DNA from: Streptomyces anulatus
GTDB lineage: Bacteria > Actinomycetota > Actinomycetes > Streptomycetales > Streptomycetaceae
Reading direction: 5' to 3'
NCBI RefSeq assembly: GCF_000721175.1
Contig: NZ_JOEZ01000011.1
Span: 62,001-126,000, forward strand
DNA length: 64,000 nt
Made by a program: the position numbers and the translations under genes. Below are positions 42,057 through 50,565 of the stretch, in pieces (positions within the stretch are counted from its first letter, which is position 1; every line of letters begins with the position of its first letter). The notes below the pieces were generated by a model. The model saw only the letters and a program-made list of their open reading frames with translations, had not been told where the DNA came from and did not search any database.

Positions 42057-43064
42057 ATGCGCCCCGACACGCCTGCCGACCACACCACCGAAGCCGAGCG
42101 TCTGCTCCGCACCGCGGCGCAGTACCCCGAGGACCACGAACCGCTGATCCTCCAGGCCGCGGCCCACCTGGAACTCGCGGGAGACCGCGCCCGCGCGAGC
42201 ACGCTCTACGACGACCTGCTCGGGGCTCCCGAGGCCTCCGTCGACAACCCGCACCTGATCAAGGCCCTGAAAGCGGCCAACCTCTGGGAGTACGGCCACG
42301 AGGCCGAGGCCCGGGCGATCATCGACGGCATCCGTGCCGCGGGCCCGCTGGACGCGGCGCCGTGGCAGGTGGCCGCGGAGACGCTGGAGGCGCACGACGA
42401 GCTGGAGTCGGCGCACGACGTCCTCTCGACCGCGCTGACCCTGCTGATGGCCCCCGGCGAGGAGGTCCCGTACGCCGTCCAGTCCCTGCTGACCGGCCGC
42501 CACCGGGTGCGCAGGCTGATGGGCCTGGACCACGACACGTGGGACGAGCTGGCCGGCGAGCTGCACACGGCCCCGGTACCCCTGGACGAACTCCACGACC
42601 CCAAGCGCCTGTGGTCGCTGGGCTCCTCGGACCCGGTCGAGCTGAAGGCCGAGATCACCCGCCTCCGCGCGGAGCTGGGCACCTACCGCACGGCCCTCTC
42701 CCGCCCGTTCCCGGTCGCCGTCCTGCACTGGCCCGAGCACGAACTACGCGAACTGCTCACCGCGTACCCGGCGTTGACCGAGGAGTACGTGGACCGCGCC
42801 ACACACCTGGACCGCCTGGAGACCGCGCTCCGCGACCTCCACGCGGCGGGCACCCCGAACCTGGGCATCGTGACGGGCACGGTCCCCTCGTACGAGGCGT
42901 TCGCCGCCTCCGAGGCCGCGTCCCCGGCCGCCCCGGGCCTCCTCCCCCAGTACGCCACCACCCTCGCCGCCCGGGGCCGCGCCGTCCCATGGCCCCCGTC
43001 GCGCACGGCTGCCTGCTGGTGCGGGTCGGGGGAGGCTTATGGGGGGTGCCACGGGCGCGGGTGA
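42057..43064 (+). CDS. Helical repeat protein with C-terminal SEC-C zinc motif
   Basis: The 335-aa soluble protein has an N-terminal TPR-like helical region (about residues 1-110, with pairs such as ALKAANLWEYGHEAEARAI) and a helical middle. The C-terminus, ACWCGSGEAYGGCHG, has the CxC...C(H/C) pattern of SEC-C zinc motifs, usually involved in protein binding. No catalytic domain is visible. ATG 42057 has no ribosome site; TACCGT lies about seven bases upstream, as in leaderless transcripts. A strong terminator follows the stop. Confidence 0.8.
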   Translation: MRPDTPADHTTEAERLLRTAAQYPEDHEPLILQAAAHLELAGDRARASTLYDDLLGAPEASVDNPHLIKALKAANLWEYGHEAEARAIIDGIRAAGPLDAAPWQVAAETLEAHDELESAHDVLSTALTLLMAPGEEVPYAVQSLLTGRHRVRRLMGLDHDTWDELAGELHTAPVPLDELHDPKRLWSLGSSDPVELKAEITRLRAELGTYRTALSRPFPVAVLHWPEHELRELLTAYPALTEEYVDRATHLDRLETALRDLHAAGTPNLGIVTGTVPSYEAFAASEAASPAAPGLLPQYATTLAARGRAVPWPPSRTAACWCGSGEAYGGCHGRG

Positions 43065-43088
43065 ACGCCCGCTGCACGTTTTTGACAG

Positions 43089-43122
43089 GGGCCGTTGCCT
43101 GCGAATTCGCGGGCAACGGCCC
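43089..43122 (+). terminator. Terminator after SEC-C protein gene
   Basis: GGGCCGTTGCC pairs perfectly with GGCAACGGCCC around a self-complementary GCGAATTCGC centre, 24 bp after the stop. It isolates the accessory helicase gene downstream. Confidence 0.8.
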
Positions 43123-43213
43123 TTGCTGGTCTCACCGGCCATCGCCCCGGCTGTCAGGCCTCCTTGATACAACTGCAGATGCAGTACGCAGCCAAATGAG
43201 GGGGACTCGGGGC

Positions 43214-46200
43214 ATGCCAAACGACATTTCGGGCGACGCGCCAGTTGCCGGGCTCTATGAATCGCTCATCACGCATCGACTCGCCGAGCGGATGAAGCAG
43301 CTCGACTCCACTGGTTGGCGTCCGATCGATGCCTCAGTCGGCAAGGAATCAGCACCCCATGTACTCGCCCGCCATATCGGCGCCACAGTGAGGCGGGTGT
43401 TCCAGGGCCTCTCCCCTGCCGAACAGGTGATAGCGGCCAATCACATCCTCGAATCGCTTAGCACGATCGAGGGTGCGACAGAGTGGATCGATCTCGTCAC
43501 CGATGGGCCGCGACAGCTGTTGGCCGTCGCGGAACAGGAGGCACCGGGCGTCTACGCCATACGCCCAGCGACGCCGTTGTCCGAGACGGCACTCATTACG
43601 AACTCCCCTGAAGACCCCAGTCTCGGCTTCGAGCTGCGCGCCGAGCTGGCCACTGCCGACCGAGTCGACCTCCTCTGCGCATTCGTGAAGTGGCACGGCC
43701 TCCGCGTCCTCGAAAAGTCCCTGTCGTCGGCGCGCGAGCGCGGTATTCCCATCCGTGTACTCACGACGACGTACATCGGCGCCACCGAACGCCGCGCCCT
43801 GGACCGACTGGTGCGGGACTTCGGCGCCGAGGTCAAGGTCAACTACGAGCTCCGCTCCACACGTCTGCACGCCAAGGCGTGGCTCTTTCGCCGTGCCAGC
43901 GGCTTCGACACTGCATACGTCGGCAGCTCGAACCTCTCCAAGGCTGCCCTCCTGGATGGGCTGGAATGGAACGTCCGCCTCTCCTCCGTCGCGACGCCCT
44001 CGGTGATCCGCAAGTTCGAGGCGACCTTCGACGCCTACTGGAGTGAGCCCGCTTTCGAGTCGTACGACCCTGACAGGGACGCAGAGCGGCTGGACTACGC
44101 CTTGTCCCGCGCGGGTGGCGGCAGTCGCCCGGGATCTACGGGCATCACCCTTTCCGGCCTAGAGGTCCGCCCGTACCCTCACCAACGAGACATGCTCGAA
44201 CGTCTCGAAGTCGAACGCACGGTGCATGACCGGCACCAGAACCTCCTCGTCGCAGCAACGGGTACCGGTAAGACCGTCATGGCGGCGCTGGACTACAAGC
44301 GCCTGCGCCAGGCGCTCGGCCGCGACCCGCGCCTGCTCTTCGTAGCGCATCGCAAGGAGATCCTGGAACAATCCTTGCGCGTCTACCAGAACGTCCTCAT
44401 CGATGCGAACTTCGGTGAGTTGTTGCTCAGTGGTGAGATCCCCAGCCGCTGGAACCACGTGTTCGCCAGCGTCCAGTCACTCACGCCGCAGGCCCTGGGC
44501 CGCATCGCCCCGGATCACTTCGACATCATCGTGATCGACGAGTTCCATCACGGCACGTCGCCCACCTACCGCAAGATCATGGATCACTTCCAGCCCCAGG
44601 AGCTCTTGGGCCTGACAGCGACCCCGGAGCGCATGGATGGATTGAACATCCAGGACGAGTTTTTCGACGGCCGGATCGCGGCGGAGATGCGGCTCTGGGA
44701 GGCGCTGGAGAACGATCTCCTCAGCCCCTTCCACTACTTCGGGGTCACCGACAACACGGACATGAGTGCTGTCACATGGAAGCGTGGAGCCTACGACTCA
44801 ACTGCGCTGAGCAATCTGTTCACGGGCAACGACGCACGAGCTCGGCTCGTGGTGGCCGCAGTGAAGGACAAGGTCACCGACCCTGGTTCGATGCGCGCCC
44901 TGGGATTCTGCGTATCGGTCGCACACGCGCACTTCATGGCTGATTTCTTCCGACAGGCAGGCCTCAACGCTGTCGCGCTGTCTGGTGAAACTCCAGCACC
45001 CGACCGCAAGAAAGCACTTGAGGACCTGCGCTCGGGATCACTCCAAGTCATCTTCTCCGTGGACCTGTTCAACGAGGGTCTTGACATCCCCGACGTCGAT
45101 ACCCTGCTCCTGCTGCGCCCCACCTCCAGCGCCACGGTTTTCCTTCAACAGCTTGGCCGCGGATTGCGTCGCACCGACGACAAGGCCGTCCTCACCGTCT
45201 TGGACTTCATCGGTCAGCACCGCAAGGAGTTCCGGTTCGAGGAGCAGTTCCGCGCTCTGACGAATCTGACGCGCAACCGCCTCCTCGACAACATCGAGCA
45301 GGACTTCCCCCAACTGCCTTCTGGCTGCCAGATCATCCTTGAGACGAAAGCCAAGGAACTGATCATGGACAACATCCGCTCACAGATCGCGGTCAACGTC
45401 ACACAGTTGACCCGTGAGGTCGCTTCCTACGCGAACCCGCGTCTTGCAGACTTCCTCAAGGAGAGCGGTCGGGACCTCAAAGAGCTGTACCGAGGCAACG
45501 GAAATTCATGGACAGGCCTGTTGCGTCGAGCGAAGCTCCTCGACGCAACAGGCCCTGAAGGCGAGTTGCCCCTCCTCAAGCGGGTCTCGGCCTTCCTGCA
45601 TGTCGATGACCCGCTGCGCGTTGCGGCATACAGCAAGTTGCTGGCCGATGACGCTCCTGCCTACGACGAGCTCAGCGAGCAGGAACAGGGGTACGCCCGC
45701 ATGTTCTTCTTCTCGCTCTGGCCGTTGGGCGGGGGCTTCCCCAGCTACCAGGCAGGGCTGGACACACTGCTCCATCAGCCATCGTTCCGGGACGAGTTGC
45801 ATCAAGTACTCGCTCACGTCCTACAGCAGGCCGACCACGTTCCCTTGCCGCTCCTCGGGACGCACGCCACCATCCCCCTGACTGTCCACGCTTCGTACAG
45901 CCGCGAAGAGATTCTCCCCGCACTGGGCCAGGCCTCCGTGGACGGCCGCAAACCGGGGCACTTCCGCGAAGGCGTGAAGTGGTGCGAGAACATCCAAACC
46001 GATGCCCTGCTTGTCACGCTGGAGAAGGACGAGAAGGACTTCTCACCCGAGACCCGCTACAGGGACTACGCCCTCAACGACTCGCTGTTCCACTGGGAGT
46101 CGCAGAACCAGACTTCGGAGCACTCACCCACCGGCGTCCGCTATCAGACCCACAAGGAGAAGGGCACTCACGTCCTACTCTTTGTGCGCCGATACAAGCA

Positions 46201-46351
46201 GACGGATATCGGTGGACCCCAGCCGTGGATGCTCATGGGGCCGGCGCAGTACGTCAAGCACACGGGGAGCAAGCCTATGGCGATCGAGTGGAAGCTCTTC
46301 CATCAGATTCCGGCCGATGTATTGACGTATTCGGCAATCGCCGCCGGCTGA
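43214..46351 (+). CDS. PLD nuclease-SF2 helicase-DUF3427 protein (candidate defence gene)
   Basis: The 1045-aa protein has four parts. An N-terminal region (1-~130) is followed by a phospholipase D-like nuclease domain (about 130-280) with a single HKD-type motif (LHAKAWLFRR...YVGSSNLS). A DEAD/DEAH SF2 helicase (about 310-700) has Walker A AATGTGKTVM, DEFHH, LTATPERMDG and LQQLGRGLRR. A DUF3427 region forms the C-terminal ~330 residues. The layout fits DNA-processing proteins of restriction-like or phage-defence settings. ATG 43214 is preceded by GAGGGGG nine bases upstream; the frame is open further 5' only across the previous gene. It is visibly less GC-rich than its neighbours and flanked by a transposase remnant, consistent with acquisition. 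Confidence 0.85.
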   Translation: MPNDISGDAPVAGLYESLITHRLAERMKQLDSTGWRPIDASVGKESAPHVLARHIGATVRRVFQGLSPAEQVIAANHILESLSTIEGATEWIDLVTDGPRQLLAVAEQEAPGVYAIRPATPLSETALITNSPEDPSLGFELRAELATADRVDLLCAFVKWHGLRVLEKSLSSARERGIPIRVLTTTYIGATERRALDRLVRDFGAEVKVNYELRSTRLHAKAWLFRRASGFDTAYVGSSNLSKAALLDGLEWNVRLSSVATPSVIRKFEATFDAYWSEPAFESYDPDRDAERLDYALSRAGGGSRPGSTGITLSGLEVRPYPHQRDMLERLEVERTVHDRHQNLLVAATGTGKTVMAALDYKRLRQALGRDPRLLFVAHRKEILEQSLRVYQNVLIDANFGELLLSGEIPSRWNHVFASVQSLTPQALGRIAPDHFDIIVIDEFHHGTSPTYRKIMDHFQPQELLGLTATPERMDGLNIQDEFFDGRIAAEMRLWEALENDLLSPFHYFGVTDNTDMSAVTWKRGAYDSTALSNLFTGNDARARLVVAAVKDKVTDPGSMRALGFCVSVAHAHFMADFFRQAGLNAVALSGETPAPDRKKALEDLRSGSLQVIFSVDLFNEGLDIPDVDTLLLLRPTSSATVFLQQLGRGLRRTDDKAVLTVLDFIGQHRKEFRFEEQFRALTNLTRNRLLDNIEQDFPQLPSGCQIILETKAKELIMDNIRSQIAVNVTQLTREVASYANPRLADFLKESGRDLKELYRGNGNSWTGLLRRAKLLDATGPEGELPLLKRVSAFLHVDDPLRVAAYSKLLADDAPAYDELSEQEQGYARMFFFSLWPLGGGFPSYQAGLDTLLHQPSFRDELHQVLAHVLQQADHVPLPLLGTHATIPLTVHASYSREEILPALGQASVDGRKPGHFREGVKWCENIQTDALLVTLEKDEKDFSPETRYRDYALNDSLFHWESQNQTSEHSPTGVRYQTHKEKGTHVLLFVRRYKQTDIGGPQPWMLMGPAQYVKHTGSKPMAIEWKLFHQIPADVLTYSAIAAG

Positions 46352-46358
46352 ATGATCA

Positions 46359-46622
46359 TCACTCAGGCTGGCTCAGTGCCGAGAAGGCGGCCCACTCGGC
46401 GATGGTCCAGCAGTTTTTGCGCGGCAGGTCCGACAGCAGGCCGAGTACCAACTTCCTTGCTCGGCGCCGGGATTCGACCCGCGTGAACCGTCCCGTTTTC
46501 CGGCTCATCAGGCCCTCGAACGCCTCCTGCCAGTGGGCAGGGTTTACGCTGTGACCTGCAGCCACCGCGTGATCTTCAGTCTTCACACACCGATGATCAA
46601 CGGTGGCCGCACCCGTCTCCAC
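46359..46622 (-). mobile_element. IS701-like transposase N-terminal remnant
   Basis: The 87-codon frame contains WQEAFEGLMSRKTGRFTRVE followed by RRRARKLVLGLLSDLPRKN and WTIAEWA. This is the start pattern of IS701-family DDE transposases (FxRVEPRRRA...GLLSxxxRKNxWxLAE). It stops right after this segment, so the catalytic domain is gone. It ends eight bases from the helicase stop, convergent with it. No terminal inverted repeats could be located by eye. Confidence 0.65.
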
Positions 46623-46674
46623 AGCGCGTCAGGCTCGCGCAGCGCCTGTCTGCCGTCCTGTGTCTGGAGGACTT

Positions 46675-47079
46675 GTGCAACGTGGCGAAGTCTGGTGGGT
46701 CCAGTTCAACGAGCGGAGATTGGTCGTACTGCTGTCGGGAGACGACGCGTCCGGGATCCAGGTGATGCAGGTCGTCGCTCCGGCGGGCGTCGACATTAGC
46801 GGTCTGGGCATCGAAGTGATGATGGGCGCCGGTGAAGGAGTGCCGTTCGAAGGCGTGCTGCGGCTCGCGTTCCCGCGTCCAGGCTTCACCCCTTGCACGT
46901 GGCTGACCACTGTGTCACGGGACGACCTGATAGAGCGGGCGGCCGTCCTGTCCTCGGCGAAGCTCAGCGAGATTGACGATGCCCTCCGACTCGCTGAACA
47001 AGCGCAGGAGCAGACCCCGGCGACGACCGCGAAGCTCAGCGAGATGAGGGACGCCCTCCGTCTCGGGGAACTCGGGTAG
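46675..47079 (+). CDS. PemK/MazF-like protein with duplicated C-terminal tail
   Basis: The 134-aa protein starts VQRGEVWWVQFNERRLVVLLS, the opening strand pair of MazF-like endoribonucleases, and later has PCTWLTTVSRDDLIERAAVLS, the usual second conserved strand and helix. The final helix AKLSEIDDALRLAE is followed by a second similar copy, AKLSEMRDALRLGE, separated by a short Gln/Thr linker. The usual PxRPVV motif is replaced by ERRLVV, so RNase activity is uncertain. GTG 46675 has GGAGG four bases upstream. No antitoxin-like frame adjoins it, so it may be a solitary or non-toxic member. Confidence 0.7.
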   Translation: MQRGEVWWVQFNERRLVVLLSGDDASGIQVMQVVAPAGVDISGLGIEVMMGAGEGVPFEGVLRLAFPRPGFTPCTWLTTVSRDDLIERAAVLSSAKLSEIDDALRLAEQAQEQTPATTAKLSEMRDALRLGELG

Positions 47080-47186
47080 AGGGAGAAGGAGCCGACGGCG
47101 TGGGCGGTCTCGGCCAGATGGTCGACGCTGTACGACTGTCGCCTCGGCGCCCCTCACCATCGAGATCACGCTCTACGGCTGGAGTA

Positions 47187-47393
47187 CTAGATACCGCTGC
47201 CGCTCTTCATTTCGGCCACAAACGCCCCCCACGCAGCAGACGGGAAAACGAAGGCCCCTCGGTTGCGGTCCTTGGAGTCACCCACCGCGACACCTCCGTC
47301 CGGTACCACCTGGAACTCGACACACTGGCCCTGGGTGTCGCCGCTGTAGGACGACTTGATCCATGCTTCGGTCGGGAGATCGTGCCGCATCAT
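47187..47393 (-). CDS. DUF397 protein (partner of the WhiJ-like regulator)
   Basis: The 68-aa protein carries the DUF397 pattern: WIKSSYSGDTQGQCVEFQVV, then VAVGDSKDRNRGAFVFPSAAW. Such proteins pair with WhiJ-like XRE regulators in Streptomyces and may modulate them by direct contact. The first of two adjacent ATGs (47393) is six bases after GAGG. It begins about ten bases after the stop of the XRE gene on the same strand, so they form a two-gene unit. Confidence 0.85.
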   Translation of the reverse strand: MMRHDLPTEAWIKSSYSGDTQGQCVEFQVVPDGGVAVGDSKDRNRGAFVFPSAAWGAFVAEMKSGSGI

Positions 47394-47403
47394 CGTGAGC
47401 CTC

Positions 47404-48267
47404 TTACTCGTTCTCAAGATCCCGCGCAGCGCGTGAGATCACATCCATGGACTGTCGAGAAGATAGAGCGGCTGCACGTAGCTGGTCAAAGGCACTGCGG
47501 TAGTTCTCTACAGCCCCAGTCTCTTCGAGGTACAGGCCGCCATCGAGATTGTCCAGGCCGACCACGTCCAGCTCCATCGGGTCCGGATACGAGTACACGG
47601 TGAACGGACCATCCATGCCTACGTAGGCACCCTGTGCGTACGGGATCACCTGTACTGCGATGCCAGGGCGGTCAGACACTTCGACGAGGTTCCGTAGCTG
47701 TGCAGCGGTCACGGCAGAACCTCCAACCTGACGATGAAGCACCGACTCGTCCAGTATGCAGAGGTATTGAGGCGCATCATCCCGATCAAAGATCGCCTGC
47801 CGAGCAAGACGAAGGTCGACGAGCGTCCGCACTTCCTCGTCGGTCATCCGCTTGCTTCCCGTACCGCGGATGACCGCCTCGGCGTACGCATCGGTCTGAA
47901 GCAAGCCGGGAACCACGACACTCTGGTAGGCGTAGATCCGGACGGCGTCCGACTCCAGCGTGAGTCGCTCCTGGAAGTCTGGTTTGAGCTTGTCCGAGTG
48001 CTGCGACCACCAACCCTTCTGCTTACTCTGCCGCTGGAGGGCAAGCAGCGCCTCTCTCATAGGTAGATCGACCTGGTACATGTCGAGGAGCGTCTTCAGC
48101 TCCAAGGGCCGCAGCCCCTGCCTGCCGTTCTCGATGCGACTCATCTTCGTCTTGTCGCCGTCGATGGTCTCACCGGCCTGCTGAAGGCTGACGCCGGACT
48201 CCTCCCGGAGCCGCCGTAGTTCAGACCCGAGCCTCTTCTTTCGTACCTTCGGTTCCGGATGTGCCAC
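47404..48267 (-). CDS. WhiJ-like XRE regulator with DUF5753
   Basis: The 287-aa protein has an N-terminal XRE helix-turn-helix (about residues 12-65, with VSLQQAGETIDGDKTKMSRI) and a C-terminal DUF5753 domain with YQSVVVPGLLQTDAYAEAV and the late AQGAYVGMDGPFTVY. This is the abundant WhiJ/AbaA-orfA type associated with development and secondary metabolism. GTG 48267 has a purine-rich GGAAGGGAA upstream. It is paired with DUF397 downstream and faces a 310-bp divergent region with repeated GTTGAGC sequences. Confidence 0.88.
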   Translation of the reverse strand: MAHPEPKVRKKRLGSELRRLREESGVSLQQAGETIDGDKTKMSRIENGRQGLRPLELKTLLDMYQVDLPMREALLALQRQSKQKGWWSQHSDKLKPDFQERLTLESDAVRIYAYQSVVVPGLLQTDAYAEAVIRGTGSKRMTDEEVRTLVDLRLARQAIFDRDDAPQYLCILDESVLHRQVGGSAVTAAQLRNLVEVSDRPGIAVQVIPYAQGAYVGMDGPFTVYSYPDPMELDVVGLDNLDGGLYLEETGAVENYRSAFDQLRAAALSSRQSMDVISRAARDLENE

Positions 48268-48577
48268 CCGTCATTCCCTTCCTTCGCCGCGGACCAGTGT
48301 GCCGCATCGGGCTGATCGCACTTCGTCATATGACTGTTGAGCTTTCCATCTCTAGCAAAATCTCAACGTTGAGCTCACTCATGTTGCGCCCAGTCACTGT
48401 TTGGGTGCAGTCTGTTGAGCGGCAGCAGCGGCAGTCAACCTGAACTGGGCAGCTATAGGGGCTTCATGACGGGTTGGAACCGTTGTGCTGCGACGTCGCA
48501 TGGGTGGCCCGCAAGTGGGTCTCGCCACCTATGCGTGCACATCCAACGCGCTACGCGCCTGGGCACAGGAGATCGTG
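48268..48577. promoter_or_regulatory. Divergent control region with GTTGAGC repeats
   Basis: There are 310 bases without a supported gene between the WhiJ-like gene and the next plus-strand gene. GTTGAGC occurs at 48336, 48368 and 48414, and the middle copy forms the perfect palindrome CTCAACGTTGAG (48362-48373). This stretch is distinctly AT-richer than the surroundings, as expected of a promoter, and is a plausible binding region for the XRE protein. Confidence 0.5.
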
Positions 48578-49096
48578 ATGACTCACCCCCCGATCAACAG
48601 CTCGCAAGAGGTGACCGGCAATGCGAGGGCTGAAAGACCGCCTCTGGACGTGATCCACGCAGAGCTCGACGTACGCCGAGTCCTTGCGTTCACGTTGGGT
48701 ACGACCACCCGCTCAGCGCTGGACAAGGCCGCTTCTTCGCTGCGCGAGGTGATCATCGCCTTTGCGGACGAAGTCTTCGCCGTGGAAGCGCATCTGACCT
48801 CCGCCGATCGCGGATTCCGGCTCGAAGCAATTCACCTCGTAGACAACCCGCCACGTCCGGGTGCCTTGTCTCACGAGGTCTACGCCCACGTCCGTGCTCA
48901 GGCACGCGTACTGCGGAAGCTCATTGTCATGAAGCAGCAGCCAACCGAGCACTCACCTTGGTCGGTTGCGACTCGCCCTCCGCTGCCCGTTCGGCCTCGG
49001 CCCACTCGCAATGCGACTTCGGCCGAGCACACTGAGCCGTGCGCGGTGCCTAGCGGATTCACTCCGCCCCTTCCAGAGGCTGACGCCGATGAGTGA
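48578..49096 (+). CDS. Hypothetical protein, 172 aa
   Basis: ATG 48578 has AGGAG six bases upstream; the frame extends 31 codons further without a site. The protein is soluble, with a helical central part (RSALDKAASSLREVIIAFADE, then HLTSADRGFRLEAIHLVD) and a Pro/Arg-rich tail from about residue 130. I do not recognise a domain. It diverges from the WhiJ-like gene across the shared control region and overlaps the next tiny gene by eight bases, so a regulatory or structural role within that locus is possible. Confidence 0.6.
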   Translation: MTHPPINSSQEVTGNARAERPPLDVIHAELDVRRVLAFTLGTTTRSALDKAASSLREVIIAFADEVFAVEAHLTSADRGFRLEAIHLVDNPPRPGALSHEVYAHVRAQARVLRKLIVMKQQPTEHSPWSVATRPPLPVRPRPTRNATSAEHTEPCAVPSGFTPPLPEADADE

Positions 49097-49178
49097 ACGA
49101 GCCCGGCAGATCGCCTACGTCGTCTGCCTTGCCGCCATCGGCTCGTCGATCGTCGCGGCGGTGTGGTTCGAGCGGTGA
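49089..49178 (+). CDS. 29-aa single-span membrane microprotein
   Basis: ATG 49089 overlaps the end of the previous gene and has GAGG nine bases upstream. The product has a short charged N-terminus (MSERARQ), one hydrophobic helix (IAYVVCLAAIGSSIVAAVWF) and ends ER. Coupled translation with the upstream gene is likely. Very short proteins are easy to over-call; the membrane-helix pattern and coupling support it. Confidence 0.5.
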   Translation: MSERARQIAYVVCLAAIGSSIVAAVWFER

Positions 49179-49331
49179 CGCCGTCGGCGCACGCACCAAC
49201 AGGCCCACCACGTCAGGGGCCACAGACTCCCGCCCGGCTGTCTCCATGGACGGTCGGCAGCCGGGCGGGGCCAGGAGCACGACGGTGCGGAGACCGTATC
49301 TCCGCGACATCAGCACCGGAAGGACTCTCCC

Positions 49332-49574
49332 ATGAACGGGAATCTCTACGCACTGCCGATCCCGCCGGCCGACGCCTTCGCCGCCTACTGCGGCGGCAAC
49401 GCCGGCGGCCCCCACGAGACCTGCGTGAGCCTCGCCGCCATCCCCGGCACGGAGGCCTCTTTCGTCATCCGTGACAGCAAGCCCGAGGGCACGGGCAAGG
49501 AGCTGCGCTTCACCGAGGCGGAGCTCGACGACTTCGCCACCGGGTGGGTCAGGACGAGGGGCCTGACGCTTTAA
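49332..49574 (+). CDS. DUF397-like protein
   Basis: The 80-aa protein starts seven bases after GGAAGGA. The second half, SFVIRDSKPEGTGKELRFTEAE, follows the DUF397 pattern (VxxRDSK...L.FT..EW.aF). The N-terminal half (with CGGNAGGPHETCVSLAAIPG) has the usual GnaGg..C.e.a segment. No XRE partner is adjacent on this strand; the WhiJ-like gene is about 1 kb away in the opposite direction. Confidence 0.75.
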   Translation: MNGNLYALPIPPADAFAAYCGGNAGGPHETCVSLAAIPGTEASFVIRDSKPEGTGKELRFTEAELDDFATGWVRTRGLTL

Positions 49575-49664
49575 CCTGGCCCCCTTCCTGAGCACGAAGC
49601 ACCATGCAGTGGGCCGGACCGGACATCCTCCGGGCCGGCCCGTCTCCCCTAGCGAAGGGCGCAG

Positions 49665-50114
49665 ATGATCTGGTCAGGGCACTGGCACGGATACGGTCCG
49701 TGGACCGGCAGCAGGGACGCGTACGGCCAGGAGGCCCTACGCCGTCCGGGTGCGGAACTGAACTCCGAACAGACCCGGGCGTTCGTCGCCTCGACGCTGC
49801 CGCCCCTCATGACCGGGCACTGGCTCATGCGGCAGAACCAGACCGCGGTGGAGCGCACCTGGACCCGTGCGGTGGGCGCCGTCACGTGGCTGAAGAGCAC
49901 GTACGAGGCGCATCCCCCGGCCGAGAGGGACGACGGCGGCCGCGCCTACGTCACCCTCGAACACAAGATCGCGTACGCGGTGGACTGCCTTTCCCGAGGG
50001 GTCGACGTCTGCTGGGTGCACTACACGAAGTCCCAGAGCCTGATCTCCTTCTCGGTGGTGTGCTGCCTCAACCACCACCACCCCGGCCTTCCGTGCCCCC
50101 TCCCGCCCGTCTGA
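49665..50114 (+). CDS. Hypothetical protein, 149 aa
   Basis: ATG 49665 follows GAAGGG at a somewhat long distance. The protein is Trp/His/Tyr-rich (MIWSGHWHGYGPWTG) with a helical middle and four Cys in the last third, including VVCCLNHHHPG. No family is recognised. It lies between a DUF397 gene and the broken cupin gene, all on the plus strand with gaps under 100 bp, so they may once have been one transcript. Confidence 0.55.
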   Translation: MIWSGHWHGYGPWTGSRDAYGQEALRRPGAELNSEQTRAFVASTLPPLMTGHWLMRQNQTAVERTWTRAVGAVTWLKSTYEAHPPAERDDGGRAYVTLEHKIAYAVDCLSRGVDVCWVHYTKSQSLISFSVVCCLNHHHPGLPCPLPPV

Positions 50115-50155
50115 ACTCCCCTGTCCCCGCGGCGACGTGAAGCGAGGAAGAATCC

Positions 50156-50556
50156 GTGTCACTCAGCCTCTTACTGCCCCGCCCGGGCGTGGCAGCGCTC
50201 CTGACCTCGTGGCCGGACGAGCCATGCGGGTACGAACGCGAGGCCGGCGCGCTGGACCGTGTCATCACCGCGGAGAGCATCGACCACTACATCGGCACCG
50301 GGTGCGTGCCCGCCGACGAGATCGCCGTCGCGAGCTACGGTGCCGCACCGCACCCGGACCGCCATCGCACCGCGGGCCGGACCGACCCGGCGAAGCTGCG
50401 CCGTCTGTACGAGGACGGCCATACGATCCGGCTCGGCAACCTCCAGCGGGTCGTCCCCTTCCTGGCTGACGTCTCCCGCGGCATCCAGCGGGAGACCGGC
50501 TTCAGCAACTACTCGCATGCCTTCGTGACCCCGCCCGGGCGTCAGGGCCTGCTCTC
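50156..50556 (+). pseudogene. JmjC-type cupin protein, 5' fragment
   Basis: From GTG 50156 the frame encodes a cupin/JmjC-like N-terminus (LLLPRPGVAALLTSWPDEPC, then GNLQRVVPFLADVSRGIQRE and FSNYSHAFVTPPGRQGL). In intact relatives this continues into the HxD metal-site region. Here it breaks at about 50550 and runs into transposase-derived sequence. The matching 3' part lies beyond 51690. The gene was therefore disrupted; the truncated frame stops at 50632. Confidence 0.7.
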
Positions 50557-50565
50557 CACCACTGA

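Noticed and set aside
42050..43213. An upstream in-frame extension that would make the PLD-helicase protein about 390 residues longer
   Set aside because: It is the antisense-like shadow of the SEC-C protein gene in another frame, with low-complexity Pro/Arg/Gly composition. A terminator and a good ribosome site before 43214 show the real start.
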